A stretch of 64,000 bases of DNA from Lewinellaceae bacterium (GCA_020636315.1 JACJYA010000003.1:434001-498000), one strand, 5' to 3'; positions 8,561 to 18,577 are shown, counted from the first letter of the stretch. Numbers and translations are program-made. The notes: generated from the letters alone by a model not told the origin.

Positions 8561-10444
8561 ATGAAAACTACCGGGCTCACCTTGTTGTCCATCATTTTTT
8601 TATTTCTCGCCGGCTGTAAAGCCGATAACCGGCAACCGGAACAGGCCCCGGTGCAAACGCCGGCCGAACCCATCGACTACCACAGCCACGCCCGCCCCGG
8701 GGAGGCGGTCACCAACCACCTGAGCCTCAACCTTAAGGTGGATTTCGACCAGCAGATACTCAGTGGTTATGCCCGTTTTGACATTGACCACCAGGAGGCA
8801 GAAGAGATCGTACTGGACGCCAGGAACCTGCAAATCGAAAGGGTAACCACCGGCATAGGCGAGGAAGAGGCCGAGGTGGAATACCGGCTCTCCGAACCCG
8901 ATCCCATTCTGGGCTCCGGCCTGCACATTCCCCTGGAACCGGAAACTTCCATCGTCACTGTCTATTACTCCACCACCCCCGGCGGCGCCGATGCGGTGGA
9001 CTGGCTGGAGCCTCAACAGACTGCCGGCAAAAAGCAGCCCTTCCTCTTCACTCAGGGGCAGGCCATCCTGACCCGCACCTGGATCCCCTGCCAGGACAGC
9101 CCGGGCATCCGGATCACTTATGACGCCACCATAGAAGTGCCCAGCGAACTGATGGCGGTCATGAGCGCGGCGAATCCACAGGAAAACAACGAAAGCGGGA
9201 TCTATCATTTCGAGATGAAACAGCCCATACCCCCTTATCTCATTGCCCTGGCCGTCGGACAGCTGGAATTCAGGGCCATCGGGGAGCGGACAGGAGTTTA
9301 TGCGGAGCCCAGCGTGGCCGATGCGGCCGCCTATGAGCTCGCCGATATGGAGAAAATGCTGGAGGCCGCCGAGAAGTTATACGGGCCGTACCTCTGGGAC
9401 CGCTATGACGTGATCATCCTGCCTCCCAGCTTTCCGTTCGGGGGAATGGAAAACCCGAGGCTGACCTTTGCCACGCCGACCATCATTGCCGGCGACCGTT
9501 CGCTCACTTCCCTCATTGCTCATGAACTGGCGCATTCCTGGTCGGGCAACCTGGTGACCAACGCCACCTGGGACGACTTCTGGCTCAACGAAGGCTTCAC
9601 CGTCTATTTCGAACGGCGCATCATGGAGGCCCTCTACGGGAAAAGCTACGCCAATATGCTGGCCAGGCTTGGCTATCAGGACCTGGAAGCCGATGTGGAG
9701 GACCTTGGCCCGGAAAGCCCCGATACTCACCTCAAACTCCACCTCAAGGGGCGCGACCCGGATGAAGGCATGACCGATATCGCCTATGAAAAAGGAGCTT
9801 TTTTCCTCGCGCTGCTCGAAGAGAAGGCAGGGCGAAAAAACTTCGACGAGTTCCTGAAAAAATATTTTGAGGAACACCGGTTTGAAACCATCACCACCGA
9901 AGAGTTCGTCCGGTACCTGAACGAAAACCTGGTCGAAAAGTACGGCCTGGATGTCAATACAGAGGAATGGATCTACGGCCCCGGCATCCCGGAGGATATC
10001 CCTCTACCCGGATCCGGGCGGTTCGCTCAGGTCAACGAGCAGTTGGAAGCCTTTAAAGCCGGCAGCAGCCCCGAAACGCTGGAAACCGAAAAATGGTCCA
10101 CCCACGAATGGCTGCATTTCATCCGCCACCTGCCGGAGAACCTGGATATTTCTAAAATGAAGAAGATCGATAAGGCCTTCGGGTTCAGCCGGTCCGGCAA
10201 TTCCGAGATCCTAGCCGCCTGGTTCGAACTGGCCATCCGAAACGGCTACAGTGCAGAGATCCGGCCGCAGATCGAATCTTTTCTCGTGAGGGTGGGAAGA
10301 AGGAAATTTCTAACTCCGCTCTATCGGGCCTATAAAGAAAGCGGCCAGTTGGAAACGGCGAGAGAGATCTATCAAAAGGCGCGGCCGAACTATCACGCGG
10401 TGAGCCGGAATACGATGGATAAGTTGCTGGAGATGGGGAGTTAA
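8561..10444 (+). CDS. M1-family metallopeptidase lipoprotein
   Basis: Zinc aminopeptidase of the M1 family, closest in layout to leukotriene A4 hydrolase/aminopeptidase B. The ATG at 8561 gives 627 residues beginning with a lipoprotein signal (LLSIIFLFLAGC), so the enzyme is anchored to the envelope facing the periplasm or outside. Motifs in order: substrate-binding GGMEN near residue 295, zinc site HELAH near 321 followed after about 18 residues by the third ligand Glu in LNEGFT, and the C-terminal helical domain of LTA4H type (about 480-627). A TTG start at 8534 would put nine extra residues before the signal peptide and is unlikely. It stands alone between the Cas6-like gene and a palindromic repeat. 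Confidence 0.93.
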   Translation: MKTTGLTLLSIIFLFLAGCKADNRQPEQAPVQTPAEPIDYHSHARPGEAVTNHLSLNLKVDFDQQILSGYARFDIDHQEAEEIVLDARNLQIERVTTGIGEEEAEVEYRLSEPDPILGSGLHIPLEPETSIVTVYYSTTPGGADAVDWLEPQQTAGKKQPFLFTQGQAILTRTWIPCQDSPGIRITYDATIEVPSELMAVMSAANPQENNESGIYHFEMKQPIPPYLIALAVGQLEFRAIGERTGVYAEPSVADAAAYELADMEKMLEAAEKLYGPYLWDRYDVIILPPSFPFGGMENPRLTFATPTIIAGDRSLTSLIAHELAHSWSGNLVTNATWDDFWLNEGFTVYFERRIMEALYGKSYANMLARLGYQDLEADVEDLGPESPDTHLKLHLKGRDPDEGMTDIAYEKGAFFLALLEEKAGRKNFDEFLKKYFEEHRFETITTEEFVRYLNENLVEKYGLDVNTEEWIYGPGIPEDIPLPGSGRFAQVNEQLEAFKAGSSPETLETEKWSTHEWLHFIRHLPENLDISKMKKIDKAFGFSRSGNSEILAAWFELAIRNGYSAEIRPQIESFLVRVGRRKFLTPLYRAYKESGQLETAREIYQKARPNYHAVSRNTMDKLLEMGS

Positions 10445-10508
10445 CAGAAATTTTAAAAAAAATAAATCTTTCATATAAGATTTTTTCATTCGTTATCGTT
10501 ACTAGAAT

Positions 10509-10672
10509 GAACTGATTTAAACTTATTGGATGAAGGCGAAAACAACAGATTGGTTTTCCTGGCGAAGCGCTTTGCGAGTTTCGTACTTGGAAAGTACGGG
10601 ACGAGGAAAAGCTGAAGTCCAGGGAATTCAAGATGTTCGCTTGCAGCCCATCGAATAAGTTTAAATCAGTTC
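10509..10672. repeat. Long imperfect palindrome, MITE/REP-like
   Basis: The ends are 24-bp inverted repeats (10509-10532 and 10649-10672) with one mismatch. Further in, pairing continues imperfectly, and the centre is a short hairpin CGTACTT-GGA-AAGTACG. The whole 164-bp segment could fold into one long stem. No coding sequence is inside. It sits in a 519-bp gap between the M1 peptidase and the PorP-like gene; the rest of that gap (10673-10963) shows nothing recognisable. Confidence 0.75.
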
Positions 10673-10963
10673 AACATCCTCAGGTAAACACGCTATCCCC
10701 AAGACGATCTAATCTTATTTTCTACCCCTCTCCTACTATGAGAAACTTCACAGTATGAGGGCTGGCCTTTCCTTGTCAGGTATTGGCCCGCCTGCCAAAT
10801 TTGTGATTCGATCTCAGGAAACAATACACTATTAACTAAATTATACCTGCGGCAACAGCCCTTTCCCCCCGGGTGCTGCTTTGCCGGCAGGATACACCGG
10901 ACGGCGCCGGAATGCAATTCTCCCTCCCGGCCCGCTCCGTTGTATATTCCAAAACCGATTATT

Positions 10964-12109
10964 ATGATATCTCAATGGTACCATCCATGGGCAGTGGTTG
11001 TTATTGCCCTGGCGGTTCTTTATCCGTCGGGTGTCTGGGGGCAGGATCCCTCTTTTTCTCAGTTCTATGCCAACCGAATCTACCTCAACCCGGCCTTTGC
11101 GGGCCTCGAACCGGGCATCGGAGTGTCCGGAGTAGCCCGAATGCAGTGGGCGCGGGCCGATAAGGGGTTCCGGACTTACGGTTTTTCGGCCGATGCCCAG
11201 CTTCCGGCCGCCCGCATTGGCCTGGGGCTGCACCTGTTGAAAGATACGGAAGGCATCGGCAACCTCACCATCAATCAGGCGGGGCTGGTTATGTCTTACA
11301 CCATTCCAGGCAAAAAGGACAACGTCCACTTCGGAATGGAAGGCCGGCTGGTTCAGAAAACCCTGGACTGGAGCCGGTTGGTTTTTTCCGACCAACTGGA
11401 CCCCGTTTATGGGGTGGTGAACGCCAGCAGCGTAACCCCCGCTCTGGACCGGGTGTTTCACGGAGATTTTGATTTCGGCGTGATGTGGAGGCACGAAGGC
11501 AGCCTTAAGGTTGGCGGCCGGAGCCTACGGGATGTCAGGAGCCACCTGGGCCTCAGTTTTCACCACCTGCCCTACCTCGTCAGCAAGTCGGCAAAAGGCA
11601 ATGACTCTTTTCTCAACCTGGAGAGCCGGCTGGCCCCCAGGACTACCTTTCACGGCGGCCTCATCATTCCGCTCACGATCCTTCAGGGAACGGGGTTTGA
11701 CATCGCTCTTTCTCCCAATTTCAAACTGGACATGCAGGGGTACCGGTTCCTTAGTTTTAAGGAGAACATGACGGTCGGCACGATTGGCATGTACGGCCTG
11801 GTCAGCAACTTCTATCTCGGCCTGCTCTACCAAAATCGGGTTTATCTTCCCAATGCCCTGCACACCGACGCCTTTATCCTTACCATTGGCGGTTATACCA
11901 ACCCGCGGGGCAGGGGGAACAAGCAGCAGCCTTCCTTCTTTTTCGGGATAAGCGCCGACATCAATTCCACCGGTGTGGGCCCGGCGGCCGGCAGCGTCTT
12001 TGAATTCACCTTCCGCTACCGGTTTCTGCCGGATGCGTCAGCCAGTGGCCGTTTACGCGGCCCCAATATGAGGAAGAACCGTTTTCTGGATTGCAAACAT
12101 TTTTTCTGA
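10964..12109 (+). CDS. PorP/SprF-family type IX secretion membrane protein
   Basis: Outer-membrane protein of the PorP/SprF family, which works with the T9SS in secretion or surface display of partner adhesins. From the ATG at 10964 it has a signal peptide ending near GVWGQ, then the family start DPSFSQFYANRIYLNPAFAG, and a run of alternating strands typical of a 14-stranded-type barrel. Length 381 fits the family. A TTG at 10940 is in frame but would precede the signal peptide. It lies 39 bases upstream of a giant PKD protein with a type B sorting domain; SprF and SprB are arranged the same way in Flavobacterium, so this protein probably serves the neighbour specifically. Confidence 0.93.
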   Translation: MISQWYHPWAVVVIALAVLYPSGVWGQDPSFSQFYANRIYLNPAFAGLEPGIGVSGVARMQWARADKGFRTYGFSADAQLPAARIGLGLHLLKDTEGIGNLTINQAGLVMSYTIPGKKDNVHFGMEGRLVQKTLDWSRLVFSDQLDPVYGVVNASSVTPALDRVFHGDFDFGVMWRHEGSLKVGGRSLRDVRSHLGLSFHHLPYLVSKSAKGNDSFLNLESRLAPRTTFHGGLIIPLTILQGTGFDIALSPNFKLDMQGYRFLSFKENMTVGTIGMYGLVSNFYLGLLYQNRVYLPNALHTDAFILTIGGYTNPRGRGNKQQPSFFFGISADINSTGVGPAAGSVFEFTFRYRFLPDASASGRLRGPNMRKNRFLDCKHFF

Positions 12110-12148
12110 CCAACATCCACTTATCGGCTCACCAAAAATGATTGCACC

Positions 12149-15100
12149 ATGAAATACTTTATCACCCTGATTTTTACCTTAACCACCGGATACTGGCAAA
12201 CCACCTTTGCCCAGTGTTCCTTTTCCGTATCCAATACCAGCCCCTGCGCCTCTGAAGAGGTCAATTTCAGCGTTGACAGCCCCACCCCGGGAGCGAACTA
12301 CACCTGGGACCTGGATGAAGACGGGCAAAGCGACCTGAGCGGCTCTTCTTTCAGTTATTCTTTTCCCGAAATGAACACGGACTCTACCTATACGGCCACC
12401 TTATTTGAAGACGGGAATGCCTGCAGCACACAAGACATTACCGCCCTGGCCGTTCCCGACCCGAGCATAGGGGTGCCGCCCGGCATTGTGGCCCTCGTTG
12501 ACAATGAGATCAAGGCCTGTAATGGTTCATCGAGTTTTGACCTTGAGATCTATAACGCCTCCTCCACTTTCGGCGACAATGCCTCTTATACCATTAACTG
12601 GGGAGACGGCACCCCCGCCGAAGATCACGACAACAGCACTTTTTCCAATACCAGCACCATTTCACACACTTACAACGGGCTGGGCTACTACACTATTTTT
12701 ATCACCGCAACTCATCAAAACGGCTGCGTTTTCACCCGGAATTACACCTTTTACAACGGAGGCAACCCTTCCGTCGGCCTGGCCATACCGGGAAATACCG
12801 TGGGCCTGTGCGCGCCGGCCACCCTCGATTTCCCGATCACCAATACAGAAGGGAACCCGCCCGGCACGGAATACACCGTCTATATCAGCGGGGAGGAAGT
12901 TGCCCATTTCACGCAGGAAGAACTTCCCGACATTTTCACCTACACTTTCCTGGAAAGTTCCTGTGGAGTAACCACCAGCACCGGCAATTACAACAATGCT
13001 TTTGACATCAGGATCGTAGCGTCCAACCCCTGCAATTCTTCCACCGCCACGATTGAGCCCATTGAGGTCAGTGAACCTCCCGAGCCTTTTTTTGACGTCA
13101 CCCAGCCCGCCTTCAGCTGTGCAGGTGCGATTTACGGCTTTGAGAACAATACCACGAATATCAGCGAGGTGGTCGCCGGCAACCCCTCGCAGTGCATTGA
13201 CGTGCTCAACCCCACCTGGACCATCAGCGGGACATCGGGAGAGGACTGGAACGTGGTGAGTGGAAACCTTTTCGGTTCCAATACCATTGAAATTGAGTTT
13301 CTGAACCCCGGTGTTTACGTCATTGAAATGAAGTTGGTGAGCTTTGCCTGCGGCCCGGTGAGTTTCAGCCAGGAGATCACCATTCAGGAGCCTCCTGAAG
13401 CGGGTGCAGCCATCCAGATACCGGGCCCCGGAGGCAACGGCAACGGTGGCTGCACGCCCCTTACCATTCCCTTTAGCAACAATTCGGCAGGAGAAAACCT
13501 GTCCTTTGAATGGGCCATCAGCCCCGGAGAAGGATGGAGTTTCGTGGACAGCACCCATGCCAACTCCGCCAGCCCGGTGGTAGAGTTCACCGAAGGAGGT
13601 GTTTACGATATCCAGCTCCTCGTCGCCAATTCCTGTGCAGAAGTAAGCTGGGACACCACCCTGTTGATGCCAGGGCCGCCCAATATCGAACTGGCACCCA
13701 TCCCTGATTTCTGCCAGTCTGCCACCCTGAGTTTCGACAGCAGCAGCGTACAGGTTCAACTCAATGGCCTTGCGGCCGGCAGCTACAACTGGAGTTTCCC
13801 CGGCGGCCAGCCGGAGGCCTCCGGCAACCCTTTCCCGGAAAACGTTCAATACGACAGCGCCGGCACCTATACCGTCATTCTGCAACTGAGCAATGCCTGT
13901 GGGGAGACGACGGCCCAGGACACCTTTACCGTACAGGAACCTGGCCCGCTGGCCATGCCTCCGGATATGGTGGTATGCAATTCCGATGCCCCTTTTATGC
14001 TGGAAGCCGATCCTCCCGGAGGCGCCTGGTCAGGTAGCGGTGTAAGCGAAAACGGCCGGTTCGACCCGGCGACAGCTTCGCCGGGAAGCCATATCCTCCA
14101 ATATTCCTATGGCGTTGGCGCCTGTTCCATGGCAGGGAGCCTGACGGTAACGGTTTTACAGGCAACTTCTGTTGATGCCGGGCCCGGACAGGAGGTGTGC
14201 AGCAACGAGCCTGCCGTTCCGCTGAATGGCACACCGGCCGGCGGCTCCTGGGCTGCTTCCGGCAATGCCGTACTTTCCGGCAATTCATTTATTCCTTCCG
14301 AAAGTGGCGCCGGCACCTACACCCTCATCTATTCCATCACCGATGGTAACAATTGTGCCGTTGACGACTCCCTTTCCATCACCGTACTTCCCGCCCCGCA
14401 GATAAACGTAGCCGATACGGCTTATTGCAATACGCCCGGCGCCGTGCCTCTTCCTCTGGCCGCACCCTCCGGAGGCCAATGGAGTGGCGCGGGCGTTACC
14501 AACCCCACGGCAGGCTTGTTCGACCCGTTTGCAGCCGGAGGCGCCGGCTCCTATCAACTCACCTACAGCCTTCAGGGAAACAATGGATGCACCAGCAGTG
14601 AAACCGTTAACATCGGTGTGATTGACCCGTCGAACGCAGATGCCGGCCCTAACCAAAGCCTTTGCATCAGTGACAGCCCGCTGAACCTCGGCCCGCTGGC
14701 CAATCCTCCCGGAGGAAGCTGGTCGGGCCCGGCTCTCAACGGTTCCGTGTTCACGCCGTCCCTTGCCGGGGGAGGGTCATTTATGATCACCTACCAGGTG
14801 GGGGCGGGCAATTGCGCCGTGGAAGATTCCCTGTTGGTTGAAGTGCTGGACCCCGGGCCGGTCGAGGCCGGCCCGGCCCAGCAGCTTTGCCTCAATGATT
14901 CTCCGGTTGCTCTTTCGGATGCCATGCCCACAGGAGGGCAATGGGCCGGAACGGGCATCAGCGGCAACTTTTTCGACCCGGAAGTTGCCGGGGAAGGCGC
15001 CCACTCATTGATCTACACCTTCTCTGACGGCAACAGCGGCTGCAGCCGGTCAGATACACTGAATATTGAGGTTTTGCCCTTACCCACGGCGGCATTTGTT

Positions 15101-17602
15101 TTGCCCGGCAGCGGCTGCCGGGACGAGGAACTGGCCTTTACCAACCAATCGGAAGGTGCAGTGGCCTTCCATTGGGACTTTGGAGACGGCAGCAGTTCTC
15201 AGGAGGAGGCCCCCGGTAAATCGTATGCCAACACCGGCGCCTTTACCATCCGGCTCACCATCTCCAATCAGGCAGGCTGCCAGTCTTTTAGCGAACGAGA
15301 GCTGGAGGTCATCGCTCCGCCCGAAGCGCAGTTCGATCCGGGAATGGAAGCGGCCTGTGGCTCACAGGAAGTCCTTTTCACCAATCAAAGCCTGGGGGAT
15401 GGCGTGAGTTTCCACTGGGATTTCGGGAACGGAGAAAGCTCCAACCTCCCTCAGCCCGATGCCCCTGTATTCTACCAGGGAGGAGTCAACGACACCACCT
15501 ATACGGCCACCCTCACTGCGGAAAACCAATGCGGGATGGACATTTACCGGGATACCCTCTTCATTGAGGCATTTCCGGTAGCGTCCTTTGGATTTGCGGT
15601 GGATACCGGTTGTGCGCCTCTGCTGGTGGAATTCGCCAACGTTTCCATTGGCAGCCCGGAGAATTTCTACTGGGATCTGGGAAACGGCCAGGCCGTATCG
15701 GATTCTTTACCACCGCCTCAATTATATGCAGGGGATACCATCCCGGTTGATTATACCATTACCCTCGTAACGGAAAACAACTGCGGGGCAGATACCCTCG
15801 AGCAAGTATTAACTGTAGAACCCGAGGTGGTCAATGCCTTCTTAAATGCCAGCAACACCCGGGGGTGCGCCCCGTTTGAAGTGGCATTCGAAAATTATTC
15901 CACCCCGGGCGCCCACGTGAGCTGGGACTTTGGGGACGGCAACGGGGATGCCGCCTTCAACCCGGTGCATACCTTTCAGCATCCCGGGGTTTATGAGGTC
16001 GAACTGTTCGCCGCCAATGCCTGCGCCGAAGACAGCACTACCATTCAGGTGGAAGTCCTGCCCGCTCCTGAAGTGGATTTTGAGTACAGCCCGAACCTGT
16101 GTACGGATCAACCCGTGAATTTTACCAACCGCTCGGAAGGAATAGCCGGAAGTTTCTGGCAGTTCAGCACGGGGGACAGTTCTACGCTCACCAACCCTAC
16201 GTTCAGCTTCCCATCTGCCGGTACTTACACCGTCACCCTGACGGGTATTTCACAGGCCAACGCCTGCCCGGCAACGGTACAACGGGAAATTCATATCCTT
16301 GAAGCCCCCACGGCAGCATTTCATCTTCCGGAGGCAGAAGGCTGCACGCCGTTGGCCGTCCAATTCAACAACCAATCCACCGGCGGTGATTATTTCGAAT
16401 GGAATTTCGGGGACGGCAACTCATCGGTTCAGCCCAACCCGGTTCACACTTTTACAGAACCCGGTAGTTATGAAGTTCAACTATCCGTTTTCAATGCTGC
16501 CGGCTGCCGTTCGGACAGCATTTTCTCCGGAGTTTTCGCCTTTCCCGTACCGGAAGCGGCTTTTGAGATCGAAAAAGAGGAACCCTGCGGCCTGCCGGCG
16601 AACATCCATTTCAACAATACCTCTGCCGGCGCACAGGGATATACCTGGAATCTGGGGCTTCCGTCGCTCAGTCCGGTAGTAAACCCGGTACAGGAATACA
16701 CAGCACCCGGAGATTACGAGATCACTCTGATCGCTTCCAATACCTACGGCTGCACAGACACCGTTCAACAACCGATGCGGTTATACGACGAGCCGATCGC
16801 GGATTTTGCCCTGGATTCCGCCCGGGGCTGCCAGCCGCTGCTTGTCAGCTTTGCCAATTATTCCCGTGGAAACACCTTTTTATGGGACTTTGGCGACGGT
16901 TTCACCTCCACCCGGAGCCAGGAACAGCATCTTTATACTGCTCCCGGCCTTTTCGATGTAACCCTGACGGTTGGATACGACAGCCTGTGCTACGATACTT
17001 TGCAGTTACCCGCTCTGGTTGAGGTTTTGGAGATGCCGGAGGCAAGTTTCGAATGGACAGAAGAGCGGATCAACGGGGGGGCCACCGGAACGATCAATTT
17101 CATCAACACCTCGTTTCAGGCCGGCCAGTATTTCTGGGATTTTGGGGACGGAGCATACAGCCAAGAAGAAAACCCGGTTCACCGGTACCATTCCAACGGC
17201 GCCTATGAGGTGCTGCTTACCGCCGTATCCGATGGCGGTTGCCGGGACGACACCCTGGTGGCTTTTCGCCCGGGCCTGATCAAAGGGCTTTATGTGCCCA
17301 ATGCATTCGCCCCCGGGCAGGGCAACACCGATGCACGGCTCTTTCTGCCCAAAGGGATCGGGCTGAAAGAATACCAAATGCAGGTTTTTTCGCCCTATGG
17401 CCAGTTGCTATGGGAAAGCAGCCTTCTGCGCAACGGCCAGCCGGCAGAAGGGTGGGACGGCACTTTTAACGGCGCCCTCATGCCTCAGGACGTTTACGTC
17501 TGGAAAGCCCAGGCCATATTTGAAGATGAGACGCTCTGGAGAGGAAATGAAAAGGAAAAAAACAGATACCAGAAACTGGGGTCGGTGACGCTGATCCGTT
17601 AG
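12149..17602 (+). CDS. Giant PKD-repeat surface protein, T9SS type B
   Basis: Secreted adhesin-like protein of 1817 residues. A signal peptide ends at about TTFAQ. The body consists of many Ig-like modules: the second half shows repeated PKD cores of the form WDFGDG (for example near residues 1010, 1090, 1260, 1420, 1590, 1670), the first half has diverged PKD-like and SprB-like modules with paired cysteines and repeated GGSWSG-type units. The last 100 residues (GLYVPNAFAPGQGNTDARLF ... WDGTFNG ... QDVYVWK) form the gliding-motility-type (type B) C-terminal sorting domain used by the T9SS. It is co-oriented with and 39 bases after the PorP/SprF-like gene. Likely roles are attachment or gliding; the ligand is unknown. 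Confidence 0.93.
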   Translation: MKYFITLIFTLTTGYWQTTFAQCSFSVSNTSPCASEEVNFSVDSPTPGANYTWDLDEDGQSDLSGSSFSYSFPEMNTDSTYTATLFEDGNACSTQDITALAVPDPSIGVPPGIVALVDNEIKACNGSSSFDLEIYNASSTFGDNASYTINWGDGTPAEDHDNSTFSNTSTISHTYNGLGYYTIFITATHQNGCVFTRNYTFYNGGNPSVGLAIPGNTVGLCAPATLDFPITNTEGNPPGTEYTVYISGEEVAHFTQEELPDIFTYTFLESSCGVTTSTGNYNNAFDIRIVASNPCNSSTATIEPIEVSEPPEPFFDVTQPAFSCAGAIYGFENNTTNISEVVAGNPSQCIDVLNPTWTISGTSGEDWNVVSGNLFGSNTIEIEFLNPGVYVIEMKLVSFACGPVSFSQEITIQEPPEAGAAIQIPGPGGNGNGGCTPLTIPFSNNSAGENLSFEWAISPGEGWSFVDSTHANSASPVVEFTEGGVYDIQLLVANSCAEVSWDTTLLMPGPPNIELAPIPDFCQSATLSFDSSSVQVQLNGLAAGSYNWSFPGGQPEASGNPFPENVQYDSAGTYTVILQLSNACGETTAQDTFTVQEPGPLAMPPDMVVCNSDAPFMLEADPPGGAWSGSGVSENGRFDPATASPGSHILQYSYGVGACSMAGSLTVTVLQATSVDAGPGQEVCSNEPAVPLNGTPAGGSWAASGNAVLSGNSFIPSESGAGTYTLIYSITDGNNCAVDDSLSITVLPAPQINVADTAYCNTPGAVPLPLAAPSGGQWSGAGVTNPTAGLFDPFAAGGAGSYQLTYSLQGNNGCTSSETVNIGVIDPSNADAGPNQSLCISDSPLNLGPLANPPGGSWSGPALNGSVFTPSLAGGGSFMITYQVGAGNCAVEDSLLVEVLDPGPVEAGPAQQLCLNDSPVALSDAMPTGGQWAGTGISGNFFDPEVAGEGAHSLIYTFSDGNSGCSRSDTLNIEVLPLPTAAFVLPGSGCRDEELAFTNQSEGAVAFHWDFGDGSSSQEEAPGKSYANTGAFTIRLTISNQAGCQSFSERELEVIAPPEAQFDPGMEAACGSQEVLFTNQSLGDGVSFHWDFGNGESSNLPQPDAPVFYQGGVNDTTYTATLTAENQCGMDIYRDTLFIEAFPVASFGFAVDTGCAPLLVEFANVSIGSPENFYWDLGNGQAVSDSLPPPQLYAGDTIPVDYTITLVTENNCGADTLEQVLTVEPEVVNAFLNASNTRGCAPFEVAFENYSTPGAHVSWDFGDGNGDAAFNPVHTFQHPGVYEVELFAANACAEDSTTIQVEVLPAPEVDFEYSPNLCTDQPVNFTNRSEGIAGSFWQFSTGDSSTLTNPTFSFPSAGTYTVTLTGISQANACPATVQREIHILEAPTAAFHLPEAEGCTPLAVQFNNQSTGGDYFEWNFGDGNSSVQPNPVHTFTEPGSYEVQLSVFNAAGCRSDSIFSGVFAFPVPEAAFEIEKEEPCGLPANIHFNNTSAGAQGYTWNLGLPSLSPVVNPVQEYTAPGDYEITLIASNTYGCTDTVQQPMRLYDEPIADFALDSARGCQPLLVSFANYSRGNTFLWDFGDGFTSTRSQEQHLYTAPGLFDVTLTVGYDSLCYDTLQLPALVEVLEMPEASFEWTEERINGGATGTINFINTSFQAGQYFWDFGDGAYSQEENPVHRYHSNGAYEVLLTAVSDGGCRDDTLVAFRPGLIKGLYVPNAFAPGQGNTDARLFLPKGIGLKEYQMQVFSPYGQLLWESSLLRNGQPAEGWDGTFNGALMPQDVYVWKAQAIFEDETLWRGNEKEKNRYQKLGSVTLIR

Positions 17603-17812
17603 AGGAGAGGGGAGATGGGAGGGGGTGACTGGGGGGGGGGGAGGGGGTGGGGGAGACTGGGTGGGGGGGAGACTGGGTGAGGGGGAGTGGGGGGAGGGGA
17701 GCGCTGATCCGTTAGAGGAGGGGGGGTGAGGGGGGAGACTGGGTGAGGGGGTGACGGGGTGACGGAGGAGACTGGGATGAGTGGATGAGTGGGGAGATGG
17801 GGTGACTGGGGG
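17603..17812. repeat. G-rich purine tract with duplicated gene end
   Basis: The + strand is made almost wholly of G runs separated by A, T or AGACTGGGT units, which gives strong G-quadruplex potential. The 18 bases ending the preceding gene (17590-17607, including its stop codon) are repeated at 17703-17720 within the tract, so part of the tract arose by duplication. There is no gene on either strand; the minus-strand frame gives only P/S/H low complexity. Confidence 0.8.
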
Positions 17813-18424
17813 GGGATAGTTCAATTAAGTGTGTCTTTAGTTAAGAAATAGGTTATAGGAAAGCTTTACTTTCCTGAGGAGGGGCTTGGCGCCGCCTGGA
17901 GGCAGAAGTATGTGTTTAGCGCTATTTGGAAAAGTCGAAGCAGTTTAGTACACTGTATAAGTAACTGAAGAGCAACGATATACCCTCTAGAAAGCGTTGG
18001 AGGGCTTGGAGAAGTCCGAGCTAATCGACTTGATATTGAACCAAGCCGAACGCCTTGATAAGCTTGAACGCGAAGTCGAGAGGCTTCGGGGTGAACTTAC
18101 CACCGCCCTTCGATCCAACAAGCGCCAGGCTGCCCCTTTTGGCAAAGTCAAAAAGGAACAGGCTAAGCCGAGGCGTAGTGGGCGCAAGAAGGGCCATAAA
18201 GGAACTTACCGCCGCCCTAGCGCGGAGCCGAATGAAGAGGCAGAATCTCCCTTAGACTGTTGCCCCCGGTGTGGAGGCGAAGTTCAAGAGGTTGAACCTG
18301 TGGATCAAATCATAGAAGAGATTCCTCCAGTTCAGCCCAGGATAGTGAGACTGTGTTTAGCTAACCCGCTGGTTTCCGGGGGTTTCCGTGGGAACCAGGA
18401 ACTCAGAAACCAGGAACTACGAAC
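17813..18424. repeat. Second copy of dispersed repeat, split by IS66 remnant
   Basis: The left part (17813-17840) matches the start of the 6-kb element and the right part (18361-18424) matches its middle. The 512 bases between them hold an IS66-family fragment. The bases at both junctions, GTCTTTAG (17833-17840) and GTGTTTAG (18353-18360), agree in seven of eight positions, as expected for the 8-bp target duplication made by IS66 elements. The closing inverted-repeat arm present at 6 kb is missing here. Confidence 0.65.
17997..18353 (+). pseudogene. IS66-family transposase, N-terminal fragment
   Basis: The frame encodes about 119 residues of the N-terminal part of an IS66 (TnpC-type) transposase: a leucine-zipper-like coiled coil (ILNQAERLDKLEREVERLRG), a basic linker RRSGRKKGHKGTYRRP and the zinc-finger segment CCPRCGGEV followed by IIEEIPPVQPRIVR. 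It starts from TTG at 17997. After residue 119 the sequence switches to the flanking repeat, so the DDE catalytic domain is missing and the gene is dead. The accessory tnpA/tnpB genes are not present. Confidence 0.82.
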
Positions 18425-18540
18425 GGTCCCCCAGAAACTACGAACAGCCCCTCCTTCCCGCCTCCATCGCCCTGAAAGCCGTAAAATTGAACACATCAGA
18501 GGCTATCAAACCAATATCCATTGATGCTCCATTTATGCAG

Positions 18541-18577
18541 GCAGGCCTTTCCGTGGGATTCGGGCCTGCTTTTTTTT
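18541..18577 (+). terminator. Rho-independent terminator
   Basis: A 7-bp GC-rich stem (GCAGGCC 18541-18547 with GGCCTGC 18563-18569) is followed by eight Ts on the + strand. There is no intact + strand gene just upstream, so it probably belongs to a gene now replaced by the IS66/repeat debris or to a small transcript. Confidence 0.75.
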
